Origin: Gambelia wislizenii
Lineage: Eukaryota > Chordata > Lepidosauria > Squamata > Crotaphytidae
DNA length: 64,000 nt
Assembly (NCBI GenBank): GCA_030847615.1
Contig: JAUMIR010000001.1
Span: forward strand, 438,766,687 to 438,830,686
Reading direction: 5' to 3'
Below are positions 44,003 through 56,291 of this stretch, piece after piece. Numbering within the stretch: position 1 is the first letter of the stretch; each line of letters starts with the position of its first letter. The notes under the pieces are model-generated. The model saw nothing but the letters and a program-made list of their open reading frames with translations. It did not search any database and was not told where the DNA came from. A program made the position numbers and the translations under genes.

Positions 44003-44735
44003 AATCATAGAATCATAAAATTGCAGAGTTGGAAGAGACCACGAGGGCCATCCAGTCCAACCCCCCTGCCACGCAGGAAATCACAATCAAAGCATCCCCG
44101 ACAGATGGCCATCCAGCCTCTGTTTAAAGACCTCCAAGGAAGGAGACCCCACCACGCTCCGAGGGAGTGTGTTCCACTGCCGAACAGCTCTTACTGTCAA
44201 AAAGTTCCTCCTCATGTTGAGGTGGAATCTCTGTTCCTGGAGCTTGCACCCATTGCTCCGTGTTCCAGTCTCTGGAGCAGCAGAAAACAAGCCTGCTCCA
44301 TCCTCAGCGTGACATCCCTTCAAATATTTAAACAGGGCTATCATATCGCCTCTAAACTGTCTTTTTTCCAGGCTAAACATACCCAGCTCCCTAAGTCTCT
44401 CCTCATAAGGCATCGTTTCCAGACCTTTCACCATTTTAGTTGCCCTTCTCTGGACACGCTCCAATTTGTCAATATCCTTTCTGAATTGTGGTGCCCAGAA
44501 CTGGACACAGTATTCTAAGTGAGGTCTGACCAAGGCAGAATAGAGTGGCACTATTACTTCCCTTGATCTAGACACTATACTTCTATTGATGCAGCCCAAA
44601 ATTGCATTGGCCTTTTTAGCTGCCGCATCACACTGTTGGCTCATGTTCAACTTGTGGTCTACAAGGACTCCTAGATCCCTTTCGCACATAGTCTCATTCA
44701 GCCAGGTCTCTCCCATCCTATCCTAATTGGTCCCC
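43999..44735 (-). mobile_element. CR1 LINE 3' end, reverse, open over 209 codons
   Basis: The tail octamers TCATAGAATCATAGAATCAT lie at 43999-44018. The minus strand frame 44716-44087 is open and reads [77 protein letters not shown]. It is the best preserved CR1 C-terminus in the window and so probably the youngest copy. It is 5' truncated near 44735. Confidence 0.93.
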
Positions 44736-45310
44736 CACCCCTGCAGGTGCACTGAGTCCCAGTGACTCTCAACCCCACCAGAAAGTGATCTGCCCATGAC
44801 AATGGAACTATAAATACACATATGCACATCAAGAGAAAATTCCTCCACACCCAGACCACCATCCTCCTAACCAGCACAGAAAGCTAGACTGAGCCTATGA
44901 CCTGCAGCATGGGTGGCAACAGACACTACTTGAGATAGACCCATGGTTGTTACGGAGGACATGAAGTCCTGAGCTGCTCCTGACAGAGTGGTCTCAGCAT
45001 GGATGCTGACGTCCCTCAGCACAAAAATTTTGGGGAACTCCAACACCACTGCCAAGACCAACACAGCCAGCTCAGAAAGCAGTAGGTGGACGTTATACCA
45101 ACAGAATCTCTATTCTGTCCCGGCCTTCAAGTAAACACATTCAAAACCACCTACCTTCAAGTAAACTCATTCAAAACCAATGGCATCTGGTGAGGAAGGT
45201 GGAATCCAGATAGACCTCTGCAACTCTGCCTCCCCATCCCACATCCCTCACCTGCTGCTGAACAGAGAACCCAGATGGACAAAGGTGGGAGAGGTTGACC
45301 AACTCAGCTT
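44736..45310 (-). mobile_element. L2-like LINE non-coding region, reverse (continuation)
   Basis: GTGATCTGCCCATGACAATG, GAGTGGTCTCAGCATGGATG then CTGACGTCCCTCAGCAC, and a 28-bp imperfect tandem duplication at 45124-45179 (CTTCAAGTAAACACATTCAA). Confidence 0.5.
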
Positions 45311-46226
45311 CATCCAGGCAAGTCTCAGGCATACGCATCCAGGACCAACTCCATCTTAGCTACCTGGAATTTTGCTGTTTTTCCTTTTAGAGATCTGGCA
45401 CTTAGCAACAGCATTTTCAGCCCAGGGGGGTCTGTTGCCAAGGCTATCCAGAGACTCACAAGGTGTTGGTTGCCTAGAAGTGGAAGGCAGTTTGGGGGCA
45501 ATCCACACCCTATACTTTTCTCCTCCAATGGTTATAGCATTGTCTCCCTACTCCATTTTCTTCTCTACCCATCACTGTTGCAAGCACTGCTCCCCCATTT
45601 ACTTCCGCTCCTGTGTTCTATATGTAAAACATTTTCTTTTCTTCTTTTGCTGACTGGGCAAGTTATTTAAAAAGACCACAGCTTACAAATTAAAAACAAA
45701 CAGACCAACAACAAATAGAACTCTCCCCCTTGGAACAAGGAAACTGACCCTTACCACTTGCGATGTGCATTTTGACCACAATTTGCACAAAGCCCAGCCA
45801 ATATGGCTGCCCTGGACAGTGGTTACCAGTCGGGGCAAACTATACTGAGCTAGATGAAATAACTCGGTTAACAGCAATGTCCTGTATTTTTATTCTACTG
45901 TTGCACAGTTGTCCGCTCCTAAACAAATGGGATGGTCATAGCCAGAGGCCAGCAACTTTGGCACACCATATGGTTTTGCACTACATCTCCTATAGTCCCT
46001 TTACCACTGGCTTTTCTCCTCCAATAGCTACATTATATAGGGCTACATTATACCCTGGCTACATTATATAGGGCTGCTGGGAGTTTACAGGTCAAAAATA
46101 AATGCTGGGCCACAATATTTACAACAAAATTGGCTGTAGGCCAAGTGAGTAAAACTGAATATTTTATGCATTGCTACCTTTATATTGTACATGCCCTTCA
46201 AGAAGCTCAAAGTGACACACACAGGG

Positions 46227-46335
46227 CTAACTGAATTGTTAGTCTCAACTAGAGTAGACTTACTAAATTAATGGGAACTTCATAAGTCAACAGTTATTGA
46301 TTCAATTGAACCAATGGTATATTCTAGTTGGAAAC
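46227..46335. repeat. Degenerate ancient repeat, family Q
   Basis: GTTAGTCTCAACTAGAGTAG and TTGATTCAATTGAACCAATG. Confidence 0.45.
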
Positions 46336-46412
46336 AACAAATGTATTTAGCCCAGAAAGAGAAAATGATGTACACATGGACATTTAAATTTTGCAGATTT
46401 GAACAGAAGCTA

Positions 46413-46637
46413 TAGTTGTCTCCCTGTATCCACGGATTTGGTATCCACGGATTTAAGTATTCATGGCTTGAAAATGTTCTTAAAAAATAATAATCCAAAA
46501 AGCAAGCCTTGATTTTGCCATCTTATATAAGGGACACCATTTTGCTATGCCATTGCATATAATGAGACTTGAGTACTCATGGATTTTGGTATCCATGGAG
46601 GATCCTGGAACCCCCAGCGAATATGAAGGGACAACTG
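46413..46637. mobile_element. Tigger-like MITE, family T1, complete
   Basis: TAGTTGTCTCCCTGTATCCA to AATATGAAGGGACAACTG with TA at 46411-46412 and 46638-46639. About 225 bp and no coding frame. Confidence 0.88.
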
Positions 46638-46665
46638 TACTCAATGCTAATCTGTCACTCTAACC

Positions 46666-47647
46666 CAGCCTTTCTCAACCTTTTTACTGTGGAAGAACCC
46701 TTGAAATAATTTTCAGGTCTCAGGAAACCCTTACATAAAAATTATAGCTACAGCTCCCTTTTTTAAAAAATTACAGAAACAGTGAAAAAAATAGATGCTT
46801 ATTCTATTCCACATTGCTAGCAATATATATTTGATACCTGAAGGTAACAGGCCTGAAAAAGCATACTGGCAGAGAAGTATTTAAAGTGTACATTAAAATA
46901 CTGACAAAATACCCTATGAAAATGCCAAAAAAGGTAATCTTTAATAAAAATAAATTAAATGAAAAATAAATATATTTATCGTGAAACATTATTAAAACCT
47001 AAAAAATGTCATATGAAAATACCAAAAAAAGACTAATTCAAATATATTTGATGAAAAACAACTATATTTATTATGATAACATTAATGTGAAACCTGTGCT
47101 TGTCTTTTGGTACACAAATATTTAATTCAGGGTCGAACTTTTGATAAACACACCCTGATTTCATCCTCAACTGAAAGGAGATGATTTCTGTCTTTGCTCT
47201 TGATACTTGTTAAATAAGAAAAAGCTTGCTCACACATGTAAGAGGTTAAAAACTACAGCAATATATTTAGTGCTTTCCTATGAATAGTAGGATACACTTC
47301 TTTCACAGAAATCCAGAACTTGTCCAGCGATAGGTCAGCAAATTCATCTTGAATGTACGATCAGATCACTCATTCCTCACACCCTGCCCTTTAGGTGCCA
47401 GGTGGAGGCAATGTGGGACTAAGATGAGGAGCCTGATTAGCACATCTAAGATAGGCTCCCTTGGTGTGAAAACTCATTCACACACACTTATTCTCGCCAA
47501 GCTTTCTCTTTTGTGGAGGGGAGAGATAAACCAAGTCCTTCTACCCCACCTTTGGAGGCATGCTCCCTTTCAGCTCACCACTTCTCCGTGATTTATTACT
47601 ATTTTCTCGTGGAACCCCTGGGGATATCTGGCGGAACCCCAGACCTG
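46666..47647 (-). mobile_element. hAT DNA transposon remnant (982 bp) with transposase end
   Basis: The ends are CAGCCTTTCTCAACC and GGAACCCCAGACCTG, flanked by CTCTAACC (46658-46665) and CTCTGACC (47648-47655), an 8-bp target duplication with one change. On the minus strand, about 47355-47130 reads the hAT C-terminal dimerisation domain: FWISVKEVYPTIHRKALNIL, one in-frame stop, then TSYMCEQAFSYLTSIKSKDR, similar to ZBED5/SCAND3-type transposases. The rest of the transposase is deleted or unrecognisable. Confidence 0.85.
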
Positions 47648-50413
47648 CTCTGACCACTATACGACTTGGTTTACTGTTTCTACTATATTCTGATATTTGC
47701 TATTTTTAACATACTGTAAGGAAAGGAAGTAAAGTTGGGACATTTTTTAAAAACACAAGTTAAATTATTACATTCTCCTGTATATGCTCCCTTGAAATTT
47801 ATGAACTCTGTATTTGTGCAGTTCCTGCAGATTTCAATGGGACGTGTGCAGGAAAATATTTCAGAGGATCATGCCAAATGTAGTCATTGTTAGTATTCCA
47901 TGAAGACAGAGAAAGAAAAAGATTCTTTTATAATGAGGCGCATGAGATACAGTGAATAAGCGCTCAGCCTTGAAGGCACATAACTGTTAAGTATATGCTC
48001 ATTACAAACATCTGAAAGAGATCTCTCCTACTGCTCAAGTTGCAGGAGTAGAGGTCTGGAAAGTTAAAATGACTCTACATGAAATTATGTTAAGTGTATC
48101 TTTACCCTTATAAGTTAGATCTACATGACAGTAGGAAAATATAGCCCCTCATATATGCTGCATTCCCTGAAAGCACTTAGAATGTTATAATTCTGTTTGA
48201 TTAATCATCCAAGAGAATACCAGCATAGTTGATATATTAATTCATGCCCCGTAGATTTCTAGGGATTTAAAAAAGAAATGTAGACACTTGCTTTGATTCA
48301 GCTATTGTTACTGTTGATTCCAGATGGAAATACACATACGCACATCAAGAGATGTGCTGAACCAGTTCAAGAGGACCCAGATAAATATAATAATGGAGAT
48401 GTGAGGGAACATCCAGATGTTCACCTGCACTGGCCGGACCAGGGTGACATAGTCTATGAATTTAAGGTATAATGCAGTGGTGAATAACTTGTAACCCTTC
48501 AGAAGTTATTGGACTGCACTTTCCATCCAGGAATGAAAGGAAGCACAGTCTAATGACATCGGAGGGGTTACAAGTGCTCCCCCATTGGTACATTGTGCCT
48601 ACACTGTTACTGAAAATAATGAAATAAATAAGCTGCCAATGCTATGTATTTCGAAACCTCAAATAGCTAGTTTGGTTTCTCCAGCTGATAAATCAAAATA
48701 GATACCTGGCTCGGTTCTTGGTTTCACCAGACCATATGTAAATTTTGCTATATGTCATGTGTATATTCTTATTTCCCAGGACTGGCTATGATGTTCCCCC
48801 TGTAAATGGCCTGTGAAGTAGTTTTATGTAAATCATGTAACTTTTGACATAAGAAACCACAAAATGTGTTTTTCTAAGCAGAACCATCAAATGACCGTAG
48901 CTGTGTGTTCTACTTTACAGAGGACAGTCCTCTCTGTGAAGGGCTGTCAGAGGGTTGCCTCTGTTTGAAAGCCAGGTCTGGTTTAAATAACAGAAGGGAG
49001 GGAACTTGAATTTGCTCATCCAGACCTAACACCTAGATAGCAGACAGAGCAGGCATGAAGGTCACCTTGTGAGTCTTTGCCACTATTGTGAGATGTATTC
49101 TGTTTATTTAAATCATAGCAATTCTGTCTAAACATGCATCTGAATGAATATATCAGCATATCCAAATTTTATTGAAGTCTGGGTGTCATCCATGTTGTTG
49201 TTTTTTTAAAAAAATGTTGTCCTTCCTGTTTTGAGGGGCAGTGCATAAGTCATATGACAGCTGTCATGTGGCATGATAGGGCATGATTCTCCTCCTTTAC
49301 CCCTCTACCACCTCCTCCTCCCTATTCCCAGGCAGGCTGAGATAAAAATATTTTTATTGTTTTCCTGTAATTATGGAATCATGGAAAATAAATAAATAAA
49401 AGCCACACATGTGCTGAGTAGGGCATATGGTGGGGTCACGTAGCCAGTGCGGAAGGGACCATGGATTGCCAAAGCACAGCACACTTGCACGACTGCAGTC
49501 AACTGTGATACTGAATGTGCTCAAGCCGGTATATTCCTGTTTGCTCCCCTAACATGATTGCTGTAAGAAAACTAGCTGGTGTGATAAAAGTCCTATGGCT
49601 GTGCCTTCACCATTCTTTTTCTTTCTGGTACAAAAGAAAAAAGTTTTTGTTTCTTCGTTTGTCTCTCTTTCCTTTGATATTCTTTCCTGCTCCTCTTCAA
49701 ACATGTGTAATCCAAAGAACAGCACAGGAATTGCCAGAAAGCAAGTGTCATAGTTGAGAAGGGCCCCTGCCCATGTTTCAATGTCCTGATCCAGTCCTTC
49801 CTTGTAAGAAGCTCAATTAGTGGGTCAGAAGCATGGCTGCACTGGTCAACTGTAATGGGCACACTTCCACCAGCAGGTTTATGCAGGAGGACAAAGAGGC
49901 TTTGTGATACTTAAATGTTGCCTCTTCCCTGCCACCCTTTCTTCCTTAAGAGGAAGTGAGACACTTATTGCAAGCAGACCTCCATGCTATATGATTCTGC
50001 AATATGCAACACTCAGCCCAGAGCTCAGATTCTTCCATTTCAAAACCTCGGCCAAAAGTTACTCTTTCACCTACAGCTCATAGAATGCCTTGGCCAGCAC
50101 GGCCACTGTCTCTGACCATCTCTGCCTCCCTCTTACAAGCAGACCTTCTGCAGGGAAGGAGTCAATGAACAGATGTCCCATGGGGTACTGTCACCTAGGC
50201 AGTTTTCCTTATGAGAAATATAATGAATGATGCTATCAGGTTAAGGTGTGATTTAAACTGAACATATCTAGAACATAATCCGGAGGGAAATGCTGATGTG
50301 ACACTGCTGATGTGACCACACCTAGCCAATAAGTTTACTATTGTCAATTCTCTAGGGTTACAGTAAGCATTCTTTCCTAAGAATCAGAGCTGGAGATTGC
50401 TGCTTTTACTTTG

Positions 50414-50490
50414 TGATTTCCCATCCAAGTATTAATCAGGTCCAACCCTGTTTAGTTTCCAAATCAGACGAGAACAGTTTGTTCAGAGTG
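50414..50490 (-). mobile_element. 5S-rRNA-headed SINE, head fragment, reverse
   Basis: CCCATCCAAGTATTAATCAG, GTTTAGTTTCCAAATCAGAC and GAGAACAG are the 5S complement. The body is missing, so it is a head-only fragment. Confidence 0.75.
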
Positions 50491-51574
50491 GAATTATGTC
50501 ACCCTTACATTTTGTTTTAGCAAACATGGGCATCATTTATTATTTACATAGCTATGCACATGCAACCAGCAGAGAGATCTATGTGTACAAACAGAAAAAA
50601 GGGAAGAAAGCAGGTCCTATGATAATTACATGGATCGCTTCCCATTTGTGTAGGGTGCACCTAAGGGCCATGAATCCTGCCTATGAGTCATGTCGACTGC
50701 CTTTATAATTCAGCAATATGAAAAGTCAGAGGAAAAATACTCACATTGAAAGAAAAAGCAAACCAGCACTACCAAATGACAATCCAACTGCTCCACTTTG
50801 AAATCTTCAGGTTCAGAACACAATATAAATACAAAGAGATTCCCAAGAGCTTCTTGTGATTGATCACCATTAATCACTGCACAGGTGAGAACCCAGGGAA
50901 AGTAAGTGATTTTTCAACAAGCTGGTGACAAGAGACTAAAAGCAAACCAAGAGTGGCTGACTCCTGAAACACTATTTTTGCTTCTGGCAAAGATGACTGA
51001 ACCTACTAAAAACTAGATGCTAAGTTTCGCACATAGCAAGATATGCCCCCCCCCCCATATCATATTTGCAGTATTCACAAATATTCTACAAACAGAACTT
51101 GTCCAGAAATTGTCTGGTACACACAACGTAATGATTAGTTGTTTTACTTTTTAAAAGTGGATACAAGTACTTGAGCACAGGGTAAACTGCAGTTGTGAAT
51201 GGCCACACTAAACATAGATGCAGCAATGAAGAAAGGATTGGTGCCTCCTTTCTTCGTTTATGACTGGCCATTAAAATGCATAGGTCAGTTTCATGATTAA
51301 TAGTATTGTATATGTGGATTTTTTTTTCTTGTTATGCTTAGGTCCAAAAGTTAAAATTTACTGATAAGCATGCATCCACCCCTACTACTATTTAATTCTT
51401 TTGTCTTTTAAAAAAATATTCCACTTCTTTCCCAGAAACTGTTTTGGGTTTTGAGCATCACAACTGCTCTTTTTTGTAGCTTTTGCCACCACTTTCCACA
51501 CGTTTGCTAGTCTCTCATTTATTCTAAAGCTTATCTCTCTTGTTTTGCTGTTCCAGCCATGTTCCTAAATTCTG

Positions 51575-51645
51575 ATCTTAATGAACTCATTTGAAAGTAA
51601 GTTCTATTGATTTCAATGGAATTTGTTTTAGCAGGTACTGTATAT
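51575..51645. repeat. Degenerate ancient repeat, family Q
   Basis: GAAAGTAAGTTCTATTGATT then TCAATGGAATTTG. Confidence 0.4.
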
Positions 51646-52554
51646 ATTTACATGGAAATGTACCAAATCACAGCTGATTCATGTACAGTACTTCGTGCCG
51701 CAGCTTAATAAATATTAGCAAAAATTAGTCACAACCTACTTTCACACTCTGGTGACCAAGCAAATGAATACAGGAAGAAGGTGTGCAAAGGAAAAAAAGT
51801 GTTTCTGTGCATTTAGATTCCCACTAGTAGAAATAACCTGGTTAGCCTAACAACAGTAGAAGCTGGTGGTTCCCATGCCAGTGGGATGATGAACCTCTAT
51901 GAATTTTAGTCTAAGGTTTTCAGTACCCCTCCAAGGTACTGACTATATTTTTGGGACAGTGTTATATTATTTATTTTATTTATATGCCATATTTCTCCCA
52001 GAATGGGAGAATGTTCATCATTTTGGGTGGCTCCTTTAATGTTCTTAATAAAATGCAGAGCAGATTTCCCACCTCACTGAAACAGAAACCATCAGCCACC
52101 ACTGCCCAACAATATCCCCAAATGTACCAGGTTGTTTTCTCCCATCTAAATGAATTATTGGCATTTTGTCTTGTGGAAAACAACTATATTGCACTTGGGA
52201 TACAATATTTAGTAAGGATAAAAGACACCCTCCACTCCAACACAAAGTAGCCTGCCCCACCATAGTGGTATCATCCAATGGGACAAAAGTCATTCTAAGC
52301 TATAAAAGACCAAGTGACCTGAGTAAATACACACATAAACACACACCATAATGACAGGCATATTGCTAATTAATAATACACTTCTGCTTCAATTACAAAC
52401 TGTGTTAACTGTGTTAAAGCCATACTATAAAATCCATCTCTAGACCAGATAAAGGGCTAAGTCTGTTGCTAATGCAATAAGATTTATATCAATGGCTCAT
52501 TGGTGTTACCTGTGTAATCAATGAGAAATAAATGTCTTAAGATGTATAACCTAC

Positions 52555-52604
52555 CATGAAGGAACCCTGATTATTTTCTAGTTCATCGATCACACTGGAA
52601 ACGG
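52555..52604 (-). other. Exon-like 50-bp block in intron 1
   Basis: On the minus strand a pyrimidine-rich acceptor (TTGCTTTCTTCGTGTAG) precedes 50 bp open in one frame (VSSVIDELENNQGSFM), followed by a donor ATG/GTAGGT. No protein match came to mind. It could be an alternative EGLN3 exon, an exon of another gene or chance. Confidence 0.2.
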
Positions 52605-53582
52605 CTACACGAAGAAAGCAAGAGTATTAATCTCCCAACTCAAGAAGCAACACCCCCAACCTTTTTTCAACAGAGATGTTTTTCCAATGTCTATACACAT
52701 GTCTTGTGCTTTGGATAGTAACCCTGAAGAGATGCTGCCACCATCTGACAGCAAGAACTGTGTTGTATATGCCTAGGCAATATCTACACTTCAGAACAGG
52801 GCTACATCATAGGTTAAAAACAGAGGCAGCATTAAGAATACGGACTAGTCAAGTTGGCCAAAGCATTTGCAAACTAAAATATATAGGGAAACTCTACTTC
52901 TCTGCTCTTTTAACACAGCAAGGTACAACCAGTAAAGAATTTCATTCTTCCTTTTAAGTTTAAAAGAAAATGCATTTGTTGTATCTGTGACAACTCAAAT
53001 GAACAGATGAGTTCTTCAAACCAACTTTGCTAACTGGGTTGAATGCACAGGGGCTGTACAGATGGGCTAAGCTTGAAGAAACACTAACCATTCTGAAACA
53101 GCTGCCTTGGGTACTGGAATCAGGAAAAAAAGTAGAAACAGCCTGCAGTTATTGCAGTCCACTAAGCTGACTAGCAGTGTATCCACACTGTAGAATTATT
53201 GCAGTTGGACACCACTTTAACTGCCATGGCTGGATGAGTGAATGGGAGCAGTGTGTCCTAGGAGCCAATCCTATGGTAGGGAAGCTGAAATGAGAAGGGC
53301 TTCTGGATGTTTAAAGGTTTCATGACAGTTGGAAAAAGTAAGTTAAGCTCTGAGTTTTGAGTGGAAGTGAGCTGAAGTGAGTTGGCTGGAGCTGAAGGCT
53401 CCTTATGTATGTGCTGTATGAGAGGCTTGGATGAGGTAAAATGGAGTGCAGAGGTTACTAATTTGGCATAGAGGAGTGAATGGACAAAGAGCAAATGAGG
53501 CTAGGAAATAAGGAATGACATTATAAAAATATAAGTACTGGTTAAAACAAAAGATTCCACCCTGAAGCATGTTTAAAATATA

Positions 53583-54197
53583 GGGCCCGTCTACATGGTA
53601 AAAAAAATATGTACGGCGTTCGGAAGATCGATCACCCATACACACAATCATTCGGATGCATACGTGTCATTCAGAAGGGGGGCTAGCGAATCCCCCGTAA
53701 GGTCCATGGATTCGGCATTTGGGAGGATTAGCGAATCTCGACCTAAAATCCATACAGCCGTTCGTATTGTCGATGGTCTGTACACCCCATTCACACACAT
53801 ATGAACAGGCAGTGTAATCTTATTGGCTGGCCGAGCACAGGGGGTGGGGCTAGCAAAGAGGGGAATTGGGAGCGGCCGCCATGTTGGATTCCCGGCTAAG
53901 CAAGAGTCCGGTAAGTCCATGAATTTTACATTTACTCCTTTTTATTTTATATTGTAAATATGGTAAACCGACTGTCCGCAAAACAGGCACCTTTTAAAAT
54001 AAAATTTAAAAAGCAGTGGGAGATTTAAAACCAGAGCTTGGATCACTCACTGTAGCCAGCTGGGCAAGGGGCGGGTCATACGGAGTTTAGGGGGTAAAAA
54101 ATCGTGTAGGCAGATCGTATGCATATGAATGGCTGCCTTTTCGGATTTTTTTAAACCCCCCCCAACAGATTTTTTTTTAATCATGTAGACGGGGCCA
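53583..54197. mobile_element. Nonautonomous DNA transposon, family M (615 bp)
   Basis: The ends GGGCCCGTCTACATGGT and CATGTAGACGGGGCC are inverted, followed inward by A8 and T9 runs, with TA on each side. The interior is CpG-rich for this window (TTCGGAAGATCGATCACCC, GAGCGGCCGCCATGTTGG). No coding frame. The GTCTA ends resemble families H, K and L. Confidence 0.8.
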
Positions 54198-54359
54198 TAG
54201 ACTCTGGCTCATTCCTACAGAATAAAGATACTTAAAGGCAAGCAATCATAATACATTATCCACACATTTAGGTTAAAGGTATATCCCTGGTTCAGAAAAA
54301 GGAACTAAGGGAACGTTATAGACATTTAGGTGGGAGGAACAGAGGGTAAAAAGGCAGCC

Positions 54360-54612
54360 AGGCTGAACTCTGAGGTAAAGTGGGGCTGGCACTTTAAAGA
54401 TTGCCCTCAACCACCTTGGTGTGATGTGTGGTGGTGGCGTCTCATCTCCATCCTACAGAATGCTGGGATTTGTAGTTTGGTGAGCACTCTTTGGCAAAGA
54501 AGGCTAAAGACCTTATAAAACTACAAATGTTAGGATTCCATAAGATGGAGCTATGGCACATAAAAGTGGTGTCAAACTGCTATAATTCTGCAGTGTGGAT
54601 ACATCCTTAACG
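54360..54612. mobile_element. Long-palindrome MITE, family P copy 2
   Basis: GAATGCTGGGATTTGTAGTT then TGGTGAGCACT faces AACTACAAATGTTAGGATTC. The end AAAGTGGTGTCAAACTGC then TGCAGTGTGGATACATCC is the family end. Confidence 0.65.
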
Positions 54613-55499
54613 GCACTTTCTGTGCTAATGGCTTCTCTTTCTGAACCCAGTGCTTCTCAGCCAGTAAAGGGGATTTGCAGTAGGGATATCCATGTCTAAC
54701 TAATCCATTACTGCAGATGTCTTCCTCTCCCCACCTCTATGTACAGTCTGTGCTCCTTCCAGCTGTCCTTTCTGAGGAGGGACTTATTTTTAAAAAAAAT
54801 GTGTGTGTCTCAAATTGCGTGCATTGCTTGTTGATCTACTCACTGACTAAATTATCCTAATACACTTTTCTGAAATACATATATTTTTCTATATGCACAC
54901 TGTTCAAATGTCTGCATTTTATCAGACATATATTTCAAAAGTATTGGTATGTACAGATTTCTGCACCCCACCTGCGTCTCATCTATGTCTCTTTCTTGGT
55001 GGGCCAGACTAGGGAAATCTCCTAAACTAAATTTACATCTGATACAGCTGATTCCTCACACATTTCTACTGGTCACAATGGTTCCAAAACTACAGCGTCC
55101 CATCCTCCAGTGGAAATGGAACCTTCTGAACTTACCAGACTCAGCCCTCATTTGGAAAAGAGAGCATGAAACCCATATTCATAATATTCAATTTTTACCT
55201 CCTTGGGTCACTCAACCTCTTACTTTACTTTAACTCATTGAAGGCCTATGAGAAATTTCAAAAAGCTGTTGAGAGGCAGACGTTTCCCCCATGACAAAGC
55301 ACCTTACTACAGTATCTTGTTTCATTTTCCAGTATCATTAACCATTGTTTAGATGCTCAGAGGACCTGACTGCGAGCACAAAACAAGCACATCTATACCC
55401 ATCTACCTCTTTACCCAATGTTTAGTACAATGGAATGTCCCACCTATATTCTCTCATGGGCCCTAATGCAAATACAACTAGCAGACTTACCCATATCTC

Positions 55500-56050
55500 A
55501 CGACTTATCTACAGGGGCAATACAGTATACAGGGGCAACCATCTTAGAGCCCTGCAGTTCTGACAATACAGGGCTTTTGTCCTGTTCTTCCCCCAGGCAG
55601 TCTTCACCACCCCTGGGGCAAAGACAGGAGGAAGGTGGGGTACAGCCCTTTACCACGTTTTCAAATAACACCCGTTTTAATCCGTTCCCACCGGGAACGA
55701 ACGGAGCAGGTCCTGTGTATCTGCAGGAACCCATTCTGGCAGGCCAGCCTGTTGCTGCAGCTGCTGGTCTTCTTCACTCTCTCCAAAGCAGGAAGAAAGA
55801 CCACAGCATATGACCAAGGCTGGTCACAGGTATGGGGTCTTAGTCACATGTTGCGAGCCAGCTTCCTCCCTTCAGAGGAAGAGAGAGGAGGAGACGCCGA
55901 CGATGGCGGCTGCAGCGACAGGCCAGTGTGCCCATCTGGACTCCGGCCCATTTTGTAGAGGTAATGAGTGAGAGAGGAATGGGCCTAAACCGCAGCCAGG
56001 ATATGCCAACAGGGAGGTGGCATATCCTGGCTTGTGTAGATAACCCCTTA
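55500..56050. mobile_element. Nonautonomous DNA transposon, family K copy 3, reverse
   Basis: CGACTTATCTACAGGGGC to GGCTTGTGTAGATAACCCC. GAGCCCTGCAGTTCTGACAA and ACCAAGGCTGGTCACAGG match copies 1 and 2 in reverse. It also has a local palindrome GGATATGCCA...TGGCATATCC at about 56000-56030. Confidence 0.65.
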
Positions 56051-56077
56051 GACAATAAAGTAGTTTAGGAACCCTTT

Positions 56078-56291
56078 CACACGACGCAAACATACCATTA
56101 TATTCCACTTTAACTGTCACAGCTGCATCCTATGGAATCCTGGGATCTGCAGTTTAGGAAGTGGTATTGGGAATTCTTAGCCAGAGAACTCTAGTGCCTC
56201 CCCAAACTACATACCCCAGGATTCCTACATGATGTTGCCATGGTAATTCGAGTAGAATCATTGGGCTATAATTGTATAACGTGAAAGGTGT
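56078..56291. mobile_element. Long-palindrome MITE, family P copy 3
   Basis: CCTTTCACACGACGCAAACA faces GTATAACGTGAAAGGTGTC. The inner arms GGAATCCTGGGATCTGCAGT and ACATACCCCAGGATTCC oppose. Confidence 0.7.
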
